DNA of 36,850 nt, from IMG/VR virus record IMGVR_UViG_3300021077_000018, positions 1 through 36,850 of that record. One strand, written 5' to 3'. This stretch comes from a virus. Positions 16,031-23,998 of this stretch are shown in pieces (position 1 is the first letter of the stretch; the number at the start of each line of letters is the position of its first letter). The notes under the pieces were generated by a model, which saw nothing but the letters and a program-made list of their open reading frames with translations, was not told where the DNA came from and did no database searches. A program made the position numbers and the translations under genes.

Positions 16031-16318
16031 CTAGTAACCCATTGTTTTACGAACTGATTTTAATACTGAACCTTTTGAAGGAGATTTTACTGCTTTCTTT
16101 CCTTTCATAGGGTTAATTATTTTAGCCATTTTTTCTGGCATTTTTTTTGCTACACTTTTAACTGTTTTTTTCATTGTATTCTTCATAGGTTTTTCTCCAC
16201 CCCAACCTGCACCAATAGAATTACCTTTTACAATACTTCCTGTTGCTGTTCTGATTGGTCCATCAATTTTAGAAGGTTTCATTGAACCTAATTTACTTTG
16301 ATTTTGCTGTTGTGCCAT
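16031..16318 (-). CDS. Small, very basic virion-associated protein
   Basis: The 95 residues are extremely Lys-rich and nearly free of acidic residues after residue 20. Segments such as KNTMKKTVKSVAKKMPEK and MKGKKAVKSPSKGSVLK resemble DNA-condensing or DNA-binding internal proteins. It sits between the 137-residue gene and the large tail protein. A role in DNA packaging or ejection is plausible from charge and position alone. Translation starts one base after the previous stop (TAA...AAAATGG context) with no SD sequence. Confidence 0.65.
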   Translation of the reverse strand: MAQQQNQSKLGSMKPSKIDGPIRTATGSIVKGNSIGAGWGGEKPMKNTMKKTVKSVAKKMPEKMAKIINPMKGKKAVKSPSKGSVLKSVRKTMGY

Positions 16319-16319
16319 T

Positions 16320-16733
16320 TTAATATCCGTATAATTGCTTGCGCTTATCTAATAATTCTTCTTTAAACGCTGGAGTACAGAACGACCATTCTCGTACACC
16401 TAGAAGTCCATAATCTCTAGTGAAATTTCTTTTTCCTGCATTCTCTGCTGGGTCTGCAAGAAATAATCTCTCTTTCTGAAAATCATTTTTCATTCTAACT
16501 GTTACAGATGGGTCTTTTAATTTCTTAACTGTTTCCCAGTGTTCTTCTTGTATTCTTATTAGGTCTTCTGCTTGACCTTTAGAAACTGTTACACTTCCAA
16601 CATAAAGCTTTCCATTAACGTGGATACCGCCAGCTGTCATTTCTTTATCTATAAAGATAGTTACTTTTTCATCTTTGTCTGTTACAACTTTAGATGTAGC
16701 ATTTACTGCTTTTACTTTTGGTGTAGTATCCAT
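16320..16733 (-). CDS. Capsid-module protein of unknown function
   Basis: The 137 residues begin with a beta-rich half (VTIFIDKEMTAGGIHVNGKLYVG) followed by charged helices (DLIRIQEEHWETVKKLKD) and a basic C-terminus ending KQLYGY. The form is reminiscent of small head or head-completion proteins downstream of N4-gp56-type capsid genes, but I cannot assign it. It begins one base after the upstream coiled-coil gene ends. Confidence 0.6.
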   Translation of the reverse strand: MDTTPKVKAVNATSKVVTDKDEKVTIFIDKEMTAGGIHVNGKLYVGSVTVSKGQAEDLIRIQEEHWETVKKLKDPSVTVRMKNDFQKERLFLADPAENAGKRNFTRDYGLLGVREWSFCTPAFKEELLDKRKQLYGY

Positions 16734-16734
16734 T

Positions 16735-17067
16735 TTATTTTTTTGATAGTTTTTTTGATAACTTTTCGGCCTCTGCCATAGTCTTTTGAGCCAACTCTTT
16801 AGCTTTCATTTCTTCTTTAAGAGAAGCATCTAATTTTGCAACTTCTGCTCGTCTTCGTTCTGAAGCGTTTACAAGTAATTGCTTTTCATTGATTTCTCTC
16901 TCTTGAACTGCGATGAATGCTTTTGTAAGTGCTGTATCTATTTGATTGATTTGTGCTTCAATTTCTTTTTCAGAAAGAGTTGCATTATCAGAATGTACAG
17001 TTGCTGTAAAACTAACATTTTCACTACCAAATTGTCTTAATGTTGAAAACTTAAATTCATTGTTCAT
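16735..17067 (-). CDS. Coiled-coil protein downstream of the major capsid gene
   Basis: The first 30 of 110 residues are beta-like (FKFSTLRQFGSENVSFTATV). Residues 30-110 are a continuous charged helix rich in Glu, Lys and Ala (EREINEKQLLVNASERRRAEV), almost certainly coiled coil, ending in a KLSKKLSKK tail. It is separated from the major capsid gene by 119 bases that hold two hairpin elements. It starts in the AAAATATT context, not an SD. Function unknown; minor capsid or assembly role likely. Confidence 0.6.
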   Translation of the reverse strand: MNNEFKFSTLRQFGSENVSFTATVHSDNATLSEKEIEAQINQIDTALTKAFIAVQEREINEKQLLVNASERRRAEVAKLDASLKEEMKAKELAQKTMAEAEKLSKKLSKK

Positions 17068-17082
17068 AATATTTTTATTTGT

Positions 17083-17102
17083 GAGCGTATTTGAATACCC
17101 TC
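17083..17102 (-). repeat. Repeated intergenic hairpin, copy 1 (GAGGGTAT/ATACGCTC arms)
   Basis: The 8-base arms GAGGGTAT and ATACGCTC pair except for one internal G-G mismatch, around a four-base loop TCAA. A second copy at 19541-19560 has identical arms, including the mismatch, but loop CGCA. Both are followed by the same flank CACAA and both precede a gene start by 15-30 bases. Conserved arms with a changed loop point to a selected element. Confidence 0.65.
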
Positions 17103-17120
17103 GTTAATTATAATGTTTAC

Positions 17121-17162
17121 GACCTCATTTGGAGAGAGCTTTTAACTCTCCCCTTTGAAGTC
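17121..17162 (-). other. Bipartite hairpin downstream of the major capsid gene
   Basis: On the minus strand GACTTC pairs with GAGGTC (one G-T wobble) outside, and GGAGAG pairs with CTCTCC inside, separated by an asymmetric internal loop. It begins 24 bases after the capsid stop codon. With no U-tract it may protect the capsid mRNA 3' end or slow polymerase, and it could lower expression of downstream genes. Confidence 0.6.
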
Positions 17163-17186
17163 ATAAACTATTTAGTTTTTAAATAA

Positions 17187-18158
17187 CTAAGCAGTTGTGC
17201 CACTTAATGTAGCAGAAACTTCGTTACGAACGATACGATTGTTGTCTAAGATTGCTGCAACACCTTCCCACTTCCAACCAACGGTTGAACGTTGTTCTAG
17301 AGGGTCAGAAGTATCTTGTACTCCACCAGTGTGGATATAAGTCTTCAAACCACCACTAAATTCGGAAACTGCATAAGCGCCTTTACCATAGCAAAGACAT
17401 CCGTAAACAGCTTGTGAGCTTGCTCCTGCTGCTGCGTAAACTGGAGACATAGTAGTCGAGATAACTCGAACACCTTGCCAGTAACCAAGTTCACCAGTAA
17501 ACAAATCACCTCTCTTATCGTTTGAAGGAGTTGGAGAAGAGTAATTTACTGCTGAAATCCAGTTAGTATCGTTTCTTAGGTTATAAGCTACGTCTGGGTG
17601 AATAACAAAAGCGTAAGCATTACCAATAATTGGCATTGCATCAAACTTTTCTACATTGTTTCTTTCAAGGAAACGAACGTCTCTTGTGATAAGAGTTGAT
17701 GTCAAATACATTGTTGAACCAACAGTTGCACGAGTTGAAACTGTTCCATCTCCGTAAATAACGTTTGTTCCTGCTGATACTACGTTCATTATAACTGTAT
17801 CGATTGTTTCTGAAGATTGAACTCCAAGAACATCAGAAGCGTCTTTTACTAAAGAACGGTCATATAGGAACTCTGCTACATCTGTGATGTATGTAAAATC
17901 ACCATATTGTGATAGAACAGCTGTTACACTATTCATTGTTAAGTTTGAACCCATTGGGCTAACACCTTCATTCAATGGTGTTAAGGCTAATGCTAGGCGA
18001 TTAAAGCCACGAAAGATAACTGTTTTACTGTTTGAACCTTTACTTACTGGGTGAACCTTAGCGGTTTTGTACCAGACTAGTTTTTGTTTCAAAATATCAA
18101 TCAGTTCTTTCGTAACTATCTTTTGTCCAACATCTATTGCTGAAAAAATTGTACTCAT
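17187..18158 (-). CDS. Major capsid protein, N4-gp56 family
   Basis: This 323-residue protein resembles the N4-gp56 family of HK97-fold capsid proteins. Its N-terminus (KELIDILKQKLVWYKTAKVHPVSK) and its C-terminus (PLEQRSTVGWKWEGVAAILDNNRIVR) both match the family pattern closely. In between, HPDVAYNLRNDTNW (about 203-216) and a PMGSNLTMN region are typical. The length is near the lower end for the family, so no extra decoration domain is inserted. It is preceded by the scaffold and a small head protein and followed by two conserved hairpins. Translation starts at ATG after AAAATATT, with no SD. Confidence 0.9.
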   Translation of the reverse strand: MSTIFSAIDVGQKIVTKELIDILKQKLVWYKTAKVHPVSKGSNSKTVIFRGFNRLALALTPLNEGVSPMGSNLTMNSVTAVLSQYGDFTYITDVAEFLYDRSLVKDASDVLGVQSSETIDTVIMNVVSAGTNVIYGDGTVSTRATVGSTMYLTSTLITRDVRFLERNNVEKFDAMPIIGNAYAFVIHPDVAYNLRNDTNWISAVNYSSPTPSNDKRGDLFTGELGYWQGVRVISTTMSPVYAAAGASSQAVYGCLCYGKGAYAVSEFSGGLKTYIHTGGVQDTSDPLEQRSTVGWKWEGVAAILDNNRIVRNEVSATLSGTTA

Positions 18159-18194
18159 AATATTTTTTAATTAATTCTAATAATGTTTATAATA

Positions 18195-18210
18195 ACGGAT
18201 TATTTTCCGT
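18195..18210 (-). other. Small hairpin at the end of the head-protein gene
   Basis: ACGGA pairs with TCCGT around a 6-base loop that contains the TAA of the 18200-18775 gene. It has no long T-run, but it adds to a series of stem-loops between capsid-module genes (15994, 17083, 17121, 19541). Confidence 0.4.
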
Positions 18211-18775
18211 CTTGACCGTAATTACTTGTATAAACGGTCGTTATACTTGCTGCATCTAGAGCAGTTGTTCCAGGAACAAATACTGCTGTTGTTTCGTTTT
18301 TGATATATACATATCCAATTTCAACTGAAGTTGATAATGGAGTGTGAGCTATATCTGATTCTTGTGCTTGTCTGTGCTTTGGAAAATCTGCACCGGCTAA
18401 CCAATAAAGGCTAACTGTCCCTGCTTCGGTTTGTGCTGAGTCTGCACACAAGGTGTAGATTCGGCAAGAACCTGTTGATGTTGCAACTGTGCCGTCATCA
18501 AAAGCTAGATTTCCAACAGCTGTTCCTGCAACACCTCCAAAACAAAGCTGATTGCTTACGATTGAAGGAGAACCACCAGCTACTCCTGTGTTAACAGAAG
18601 GGGAAACTAGTGTAGCTTTTGTCAAAGCTGGTGCGTTTTGTGCTGCTACACCCATACTTCGGCTATTTACTCTAAAGTAACAAGTTGTTCCAATCTTTGC
18701 GAGAGTAGAACCTCCTGCACTTATAGCAAGGCCGGGGTTGGATGTACAATTATTTACTGCGTGTACGTTAGGCAT
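18200..18775 (-). CDS. Head protein, probable capsid decoration protein
   Basis: The 191 residues are rich in Gly, Ala, Ser and Thr with few charges, a beta-sheet protein style typical of decoration or head-stabilising proteins. It contains five Cys, unusual for a cytoplasmic virion part. It lies between the scaffold candidate and the major capsid gene, where phages often place decoration proteins. No domain recognised. It starts at ATG after the AAAATATT context. Confidence 0.6.
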   Translation of the reverse strand: MPNVHAVNNCTSNPGLAISAGGSTLAKIGTTCYFRVNSRSMGVAAQNAPALTKATLVSPSVNTGVAGGSPSIVSNQLCFGGVAGTAVGNLAFDDGTVATSTGSCRIYTLCADSAQTEAGTVSLYWLAGADFPKHRQAQESDIAHTPLSTSVEIGYVYIKNETTAVFVPGTTALDAASITTVYTSNYGQDGK

Positions 18776-18800
18776 AATATTTTAATGTTAAGTTTATAAT

Positions 18801-19514
18801 TTACTGTTTTTGACTTTCTAAAGTTGTATATAACTGTTCTAAAGTCATTTCATCTGTGTTTACTTTTCCACCACGATTAGGTGAAGAAGGCGTCTTCTCT
18901 ATAGGTTTTACTTTATTCAATTGAAGGTCTGCTATAGTCTCTCCAATCAATGCTTTAAAGGACTGATTAGGATTACGAAGAAAGGTTTTTTTCAAATCGT
19001 TTTTATAATCTGATAAACCATCTATCTTCTCGTATTTACTAAACTCTGTTTCAAATTTAGTTTCATTGTTCTTTTGTTCTATTGGTGCAAGTATAGTAGA
19101 AGTTTCTGCTTTAATTACTCCATAGAATTTCTCTAACAATTTACGGGAAGGCTCATCTTCAACTGCGTCTAGAAATTCCTTAACGTCTTTAAATTTATAG
19201 GAGTCATCAGGTTTAGGTTCAGGAGACTCTTCAGGCAATGTTTTTATTTCATCGGCTTTGGCGTCTGCTAATTCCTTAACTTTGTCTGCTAGTTCTTTAA
19301 TACGCTTTTGAGCTTTAGGGTGTAGTTTAGATATTTCTTCTTCACTAATATCCCCATCGTCATCTGTGATTTCACTTTCAGAAGGTTTCTCTTCTGTAGG
19401 TTTCTGGTCGTCCGCCGCCACAGTTTCCTCTACTGCTGATTCATTTTCAAGGGTTTTACGCAATTCAGCGTATAATTCCTCGTTAGAATCTACGGACTTT
19501 GTTTTTTCATCCAT
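18801..19514 (-). CDS. Scaffolding protein
   Basis: This 237-residue protein is strongly acidic in its first 100 residues (ENESAVEETVAADDQ, then EITDDDGDISEEE), largely helical, and becomes basic toward the C-terminus (LQLNKVKPIEKTPSSPNRGGK). That charge layout, plus its place between portal and capsid genes, is typical of phage scaffolds, which bind the inner capsid surface through the C-terminus and leave before DNA packaging. A copy of the conserved GAGGGTAT hairpin lies just upstream of its start. Confidence 0.75.
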   Translation of the reverse strand: MDEKTKSVDSNEELYAELRKTLENESAVEETVAADDQKPTEEKPSESEITDDDGDISEEEISKLHPKAQKRIKELADKVKELADAKADEIKTLPEESPEPKPDDSYKFKDVKEFLDAVEDEPSRKLLEKFYGVIKAETSTILAPIEQKNNETKFETEFSKYEKIDGLSDYKNDLKKTFLRNPNQSFKALIGETIADLQLNKVKPIEKTPSSPNRGGKVNTDEMTLEQLYTTLESQKQ

Positions 19515-19540
19515 ATAAGTTTGGATTAACTATTAATTGT

Positions 19541-19560
19541 GAGCGTATTGCGATACCCTC
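19541..19560 (-). repeat. Repeated intergenic hairpin, copy 2 (GAGGGTAT/ATACGCTC arms)
   Basis: Arms identical to copy 1 at 17083-17102, loop CGCA. It lies between the 99-residue gene and the scaffold gene, 27 bases upstream of the scaffold ATG. The bases AGGAGGG at its 5' edge look like a Shine-Dalgarno but are too far from the ATG and lie in the stem. Confidence 0.65.
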
Positions 19561-19566
19561 CTGGCC

Positions 19567-19866
19567 TTATTCAGGCATTATCTTCAAGATTTCTTCTTGT
19601 AAAGATTTACTCATACTGTTCGTATCAGTAACCTTTAACAAAGCAAGTAATGTTTGAATGTTTAAATCATCTTTAACTAGAAACATAATTCTAGCTTCAA
19701 GTTCTTCACGTATTTTCTTTTCAATAAGTTTCCATCCCTCAGTACGTTTCATTTCTTCAATCTTTCCAATTTCTAACTTAGCGAATCTAAACGAATCAAT
19801 AAAAGACTTTGATGCTTCATCATAAGAATCTCTTTCTGCTATTAGTTTTTCTAAGTCTTTATCCAT
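19567..19866 (-). CDS. Small helical protein between portal and scaffold
   Basis: The 99 residues are charged and predominantly helical (RDSYDEASKSFIDSFRFAK, then EKKIREELEARIMFLVK), without Cys or membrane segments. Its ATG overlaps the stop of the portal gene by one base, indicating coupled translation. Small helical proteins at this position can be portal-assembly or head-closure factors; no family was recognised. Confidence 0.65.
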   Translation of the reverse strand: MDKDLEKLIAERDSYDEASKSFIDSFRFAKLEIGKIEEMKRTEGWKLIEKKIREELEARIMFLVKDDLNIQTLLALLKVTDTNSMSKSLQEEILKIMPE

Positions 19867-21665
19867 TATTGTTTAGGTTGATTATTATTAATCATAGGAG
19901 GTACTTGAGATGCTGCTCCTTGGCCTGTAGCACTTAATAGAGCTGTTGCATCAGTCATTGGTTTATCTTCTGGTTTAGTGGCTTCTGGAGTGGCTGGAGG
20001 TGTAGCAGTTGCTTGAGTAACATCTTGTGGTTGTTTTGCTTCTTCTGTAAACCAGTTTTCAATTTCATCTGGGGATATATCAAAAGTCTTAGCTACACTT
20101 CTTCGCATTGCTATCTGGCCAGGAATCTTTGGGTCGTCTTTAAAGAGTGTAAACAAGTCCATTTTAGCTTTTTGTTTGATAGCTTTGTTTTGTTGTGAAT
20201 CTTCTGCTGGACTTGCTTTAGCTACTATCTTTACGCCTTCAAAGTTCTTTTTAGTTACGTCATTGATTGTTAGACTTTTATAACCAGATACTTTTACTTT
20301 ACGAGGTTTTGTCATCTTAGTTGAAATTATATCTGACATAAGCTGATACAATTCTTCACAAGCAAGTGTCGCATTTCGTTTCATTACAACTACCTTTGCT
20401 TCTACTTCGGAATTTAGTTTAGCTTGCTGAGTTACTGATACTTTACCTTGTTTAGGAGTTATGTTTGGAGACATACCAGATGCGCTATCCGCAAAGCCTT
20501 TAATAGTTTGCATCGTAGTTAAAGCTGAAGTGATTTCTGGTGGTACAAATTGCCATACTTTATCTTTTACGTTTTCACCTGGAGCGCAAGTAACTGAAGT
20601 AACCCCGAGAGGTCTAGGAACGATTGATGATTGTTTAAGGCCAGAAGAAGACGCTACAAACATCATTCCAAAGTTTCTGTAAGTATTGTTATCTATAGCT
20701 TGGTTTATATTTACATCTATTGCAAGGTTTGGGTCTCTATAAACATCTGCTACTGAAGGACACCAGAATGTTATTCCACGAGTATATGTTCCCCACGATA
20801 TGAATGGAGGTCTCTTTAAGCCTAAGTCTTTAGCTTTTTGTTTTCTAAGTAAGTATAAATCGTTAGCAACTGTAAGAGCGCAAAGTTCACCATCAATGTA
20901 AGTCCACCATTCTGTAAGTTCGGCTACCTTAGAGCCAAATTGAGTAGTATTTGATAATCCCATTTGAGCAAAACGTAAGTTCTTAGCTGAAGCTTCTGAA
21001 TTATTAGTTTGTTCTGTTTCATTAGGAATTTTGTTAATCTTGAGTTTATTAACTTCTTCCATATCATATTCCATTTTATCAGCATCATCTTCTATTTCTT
21101 CTATTGTTTTATATATAAATTGCTGGCCTTGATATAAAGCTGTCTTGGTATCTTTAGCTATAGGAGAGATAAGAAAGGCTAAAGTATCAACTAACTCAAT
21201 CGTTTGTTTATCATTACCAGGGATTATTTTGTAAATTGTTCTGCCGTATATACCAGCTTCTGTTTTAGAGTTCTCATAGATTAGTTCCCAGTTAGTATCA
21301 TCTAAGTCTTCTTTGACAACGTGTTTCATTAAATCAGGAACGTTCTCATATCCTTCAGGTATAGTCTCAAAGTCTGCGTCTGGTGCTTGGCCTAGTTTTG
21401 AAGACATATTTTGCACGCCTTCAAATACTATTGGAACGTGTAGATTAGAACGAGTTAAAAGAGTTCTTTGAGTTACACCATTATACTGTTCTTCATTCTT
21501 TAACCAGTTATTTATCTTAGTTTGGCGAGCTTTTATAGCATAGTCTTTTTCTTTCTGATATTGCTTAATAACATCAAGTTTGTCTTTGATTACATTAGCA
21601 TATTGCGGGGTTGATTTCTCATCTTTTGAATCTACTTGTGGATTTGTATTTTCTTTTTTGCTCAT
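19866..21665 (-). CDS. Portal protein
   Basis: The 599-residue length suits a short-tailed-phage portal. The N-terminal helical wing (residues 30-60, IKQYQKEKDYAIKARQTKIN) is followed by LLTRSNLHVPIVFEGVQNM, a motif I associate with large portal proteins, then a beta-rich clip region with WWTYIDGELCALTV and the stem helices LTTMQTIKGFADSASGMSP. The last 60 residues are Pro/Thr/Gln-rich and disordered. It sits directly downstream of the terminase genes, as expected. The portal forms the dodecameric ring for DNA entry and exit. A TGATATAAT element 20-28 bases upstream may give it its own promoter. Confidence 0.85.
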   Translation of the reverse strand: MSKKENTNPQVDSKDEKSTPQYANVIKDKLDVIKQYQKEKDYAIKARQTKINNWLKNEEQYNGVTQRTLLTRSNLHVPIVFEGVQNMSSKLGQAPDADFETIPEGYENVPDLMKHVVKEDLDDTNWELIYENSKTEAGIYGRTIYKIIPGNDKQTIELVDTLAFLISPIAKDTKTALYQGQQFIYKTIEEIEDDADKMEYDMEEVNKLKINKIPNETEQTNNSEASAKNLRFAQMGLSNTTQFGSKVAELTEWWTYIDGELCALTVANDLYLLRKQKAKDLGLKRPPFISWGTYTRGITFWCPSVADVYRDPNLAIDVNINQAIDNNTYRNFGMMFVASSSGLKQSSIVPRPLGVTSVTCAPGENVKDKVWQFVPPEITSALTTMQTIKGFADSASGMSPNITPKQGKVSVTQQAKLNSEVEAKVVVMKRNATLACEELYQLMSDIISTKMTKPRKVKVSGYKSLTINDVTKKNFEGVKIVAKASPAEDSQQNKAIKQKAKMDLFTLFKDDPKIPGQIAMRRSVAKTFDISPDEIENWFTEEAKQPQDVTQATATPPATPEATKPEDKPMTDATALLSATGQGAASQVPPMINNNQPKQ

Positions 21666-21684
21666 AGTTTTTTAGTTATCTTAT

Positions 21685-21693
21685 ATTATATCA
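21685..21693 (-). promoter_or_regulatory. Extended -10 element (TGATATAAT) before the portal gene
   Basis: TGATATAAT overlaps the stop codon of the 45-residue membrane gene and lies 19 bases upstream of the portal ATG. A weak -35 (TTTGTT, 17-base spacing) is present. It could start a second structural transcript. Confidence 0.4.
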
Positions 21694-21823
21694 TATTTTT
21701 AATTGCAAACAAAATTTCTTGGAGTGAATGATATATTAAAGTTAAAATCACTAAACCATATATAGCAAAGGCTATTTTAGTTACTTGAACCAAGTTAAAT
21801 TCTTCTTTAAGAAACTTCTTCAT
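21686..21823 (-). CDS. Small single-pass membrane protein between terminase and portal
   Basis: This 45-residue protein has a charged N-terminus (MKKFLKEEFNLVQ) followed by one hydrophobic segment (IAFAIYGLVILTLIYH, about 17-32). It overlaps the end of the preceding 61-residue gene by 17 bases. The ordered charge-then-hydrophobic composition supports a real membrane microprotein. Its role is unknown. Confidence 0.55.
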   Translation of the reverse strand: MKKFLKEEFNLVQVTKIAFAIYGLVILTLIYHSLQEILFAIKNMI

Positions 21824-21992
21824 AGTGTTTGAATTTATACATATAATCTGTATATCGTTGCCAATATATATCTTCAGGTGTACTTTTAATTTCTTCTAAA
21901 TTTATTTTAGTAACTATTCTTTTAATCTTTTTCAAAAGATTCATCTTATGGTTTATCTCATAGTTTTTTAACATTTCATTAAAATTACTCAT
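21807..21992 (-). CDS. Small helical protein after the terminase large subunit
   Basis: The 61 residues are basic and helical (NEMLKNYEINHKMNLLKKIKR) and end HYEEVS. I prefer the ATG at 21992, which overlaps the terminase TGA by four bases (ATGA) and is preceded by GGAG, over a TTG six bases upstream. No family recognised. Confidence 0.6.
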   Translation of the reverse strand: MSNFNEMLKNYEINHKMNLLKKIKRIVTKINLEEIKSTPEDIYWQRYTDYMYKFKHYEEVS

Positions 21993-23296
21993 CTCCAATA
22001 TCCTGTTCTATCGTCAACATTCATTTCTTCACGAACTTCATCATAACGAGTTCGCTCTCTGAATGGTGTAGGAGTTATCTGCATTAATTGCACTGCTAAT
22101 GCTATCGCAATAACTATATCATCGTGCTTCCCGACTGGAGCATTGTAAGTTATGTTATTTGCTGTTGTTAATTCATATTCATAAGAGTTCAATTCGTCTT
22201 TAATTTCTTCTATATCGGGATAGGTTATATATCTATTCTCAAAGAACATTACAGCTTTTTCTATTAAATTTCGCTTTACTTGATTAGATATTATTTTAAA
22301 CGGAATTACATTTACTCCAGCATAGACCAACTGTTCAGCAAAACTATCTCCCATACCAGTGGCATCGATACAAGCTTGAGCATTATTATACTTCCTTAAG
22401 ATTGAGGTTATCGTTCCTTTTTGAAGTTCCCAGCTTTCATTTTGAAGAGTTTTAAAGAATACTAAATGATTAGTATGTGTATCGAACCCTACAATCGCTG
22501 TTCTATCGAATGTTCTAGCCAAATCTATGCCGAAAACATATTGGTGTTGTGCAATAGGTTCTTCAAGATTGCCTTCAATACACTTTTGATGGCCTTTGAA
22601 TACTGTCATAGCACCATCTACAACTTTACAATAGTACTCTTGGTCTACTATCTCAGGACGCACAGCATTACGCTTAATATCGTCCATTTCTTCTTTAGTA
22701 TAAATTCCAGTATCTTCAACTGTCTTTCTACTACTCCACCAATCTGTTTGAGTTGGGTCTTGCCCGAGCTTTCTTATATGTTCAAAGTCATTGTTTCCTT
22801 TAGGTGTTCCAGCATAATCAATCCAACCACCAGACGAGTGAATAGAAGGCTCTAATATTTCTTCTCTTATTTTACTTCCCCAACGATTAGATATTTCTCC
22901 ATATTCATCTACTACTATTCCAACTGGTTTAGGTCCACGAAGTGAATCAGGTTTATCTGCTCCTTTAATCTGCCAGACTGAACCATTAGGAAAGGTTATA
23001 GAATGGTCGCTATGATTTACTTTCAATTCTTTAAGCATCTCTTCTGGTATCCATCTGAATACTGAGGTGTTTGGGTCTGTCCATATAGTTGAAACAGTTT
23101 GGTTAAGATAAGGACCAAGAAACCAATAAAGACCTACTTGTTTAAAGCAGGCCACTAATTGGTTGTTTAGAGTATCAGTTGTCTTATGACTTCCTCTATG
23201 CCACATAATTACTCTGTATCGTGGCTTAGCTGTTAAATACTCTTTCTGATAATCTTTTAAATTATCAAGATATTCATTTGTCGGAAGTGTTATCAT
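21989..23296 (-). CDS. terL: Terminase large subunit
   Basis: At 435 residues this is the packaging motor and nuclease. The ATPase half carries a deviant Walker A, HRGSHKTT (33-40), where the usual Gly before Lys is His, and a Walker B GIVVDE (126-131) with catalytic Glu131. The nuclease half has the three acidic clusters of the RNase H-like fold: FGIDLAR (D258), ACIDATG (D311) and KHDDIVIA (D392, D393). It overlaps the end of the small subunit by 23 bases in another frame. Assignment is secure; the unusual Walker A deserves attention because the motif is normally constrained. Confidence 0.92.
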   Translation of the reverse strand: MITLPTNEYLDNLKDYQKEYLTAKPRYRVIMWHRGSHKTTDTLNNQLVACFKQVGLYWFLGPYLNQTVSTIWTDPNTSVFRWIPEEMLKELKVNHSDHSITFPNGSVWQIKGADKPDSLRGPKPVGIVVDEYGEISNRWGSKIREEILEPSIHSSGGWIDYAGTPKGNNDFEHIRKLGQDPTQTDWWSSRKTVEDTGIYTKEEMDDIKRNAVRPEIVDQEYYCKVVDGAMTVFKGHQKCIEGNLEEPIAQHQYVFGIDLARTFDRTAIVGFDTHTNHLVFFKTLQNESWELQKGTITSILRKYNNAQACIDATGMGDSFAEQLVYAGVNVIPFKIISNQVKRNLIEKAVMFFENRYITYPDIEEIKDELNSYEYELTTANNITYNAPVGKHDDIVIAIALAVQLMQITPTPFRERTRYDEVREEMNVDDRTGYWR

Positions 23297-23714
23297 CTCT
23301 AAAAGAAACTACTTGAAACTGCAACTTTTCTCCTCCTGTTGTATGGTCTATTTTATCACCATATTTCTTTGGTTTCATTCTAGCCATAACCCATTTCATA
23401 TTATCTGCTTTTAGCTTATAAGCGCTTACTACTGCATTACTAGATTTTGGGTTTACATTCTTTGCCTCTTCAATAGAAATATCTCCCATTTCATTTAATT
23501 GTTCTAGTTGATATTCAGTTCTATCTACTGTTGCTTGCGTGTAGTTATCAGCAAATTCTTTATGTTTTCTATTCCAAGAATAAAAAGTATCTAAACTCGG
23601 CATTCCTTCCATATCACAAATAGATTTTACACTTCTACCTTTAGCAATCATAGAACATAAATTCTCTCCTATTTCCTTTGTGTATGTTTCTGGTTTTCCT
23701 ACTTTATTTGCCAT
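23274..23714 (-). CDS. terS: Terminase small subunit
   Basis: This 146-residue protein is of the Sf6-like type. It has an N-terminal HTH region of the form KPETYTKEIGENLCSMIAKG, with RSVKSICDMEGMPSLDTFYSWN giving the recognition helix (about residues 28-49), a helical oligomerisation middle, and a C-terminal basic block KPKKYGDKIDHT (114-125) common in this family. It recognises the packaging start on viral DNA and stimulates the large subunit. The structured G-rich element 470-550 bases upstream is a candidate target. Next to terL, as usual. Confidence 0.88.
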   Translation of the reverse strand: MANKVGKPETYTKEIGENLCSMIAKGRSVKSICDMEGMPSLDTFYSWNRKHKEFADNYTQATVDRTEYQLEQLNEMGDISIEEAKNVNPKSSNAVVSAYKLKADNMKWVMARMKPKKYGDKIDHTTGGEKLQFQVVSFRDDNTSDK

Positions 23715-23720
23715 AATGTT

Positions 23721-23840
23721 TTAATCCGCATTCCTTAATCCATATATTACTATCCCGGCGACTGCCATAGCTATAAATCCTAGATTTACCAGTATGTAGG
23801 CCAGAAAGCATAATATAAGTAAGTTCTTTATTAATCCCAT
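23721..23840 (-). CDS. Small membrane protein upstream of terS
   Basis: The 39 residues are almost entirely hydrophobic: LLILCFLAYILVNLGFIAMAV (about 7-27), then GIVIYG, enough for one long or two short membrane segments. It follows the 49-residue gene by one base and precedes terS by six. It could be a holin-like protein, but many such microproteins exist and nothing specific is seen. Confidence 0.55.
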   Translation of the reverse strand: MGLIKNLLILCFLAYILVNLGFIAMAVAGIVIYGLRNAD

Positions 23841-23841
23841 T

Positions 23842-23991
23842 TTATTCTCTTAGTTTTAATAATAAGTTCTCTTTGTAGAGTGTAAGCGCTTCAATCATAG
23901 TTAGTGTGTGGTTTTCAAGTCTCCAGTGTAGAAAAGGAAGTGTCTCTTCGTAAATCTCACCTTTCTTAATATCTAGTTTTTCTTCATCCAT
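23842..23991 (-). CDS. Small protein, first gene behind the terminase-operon promoter
   Basis: This 49-residue protein, starting MDEEKLDIKKGEIYEE, is probably helical throughout and has no motif I recognise. Its ATG lies 7 bases after TATAAT of a near-consensus promoter (TTTACA, 17 bases, TATAAT), so it may be read from a leaderless mRNA. The coupling to the next gene (stop followed after one base by ATG) supports it. Confidence 0.6.
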   Translation of the reverse strand: MDEEKLDIKKGEIYEETLPFLHWRLENHTLTMIEALTLYKENLLLKLRE

Positions 23992-23998
23992 TGTATAT

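Noticed and set aside
22466-22855. 129-codon plus-strand frame inside terL
   Set aside because: Antisense shadow of the conserved terminase reading frame; no domain and no promoter.
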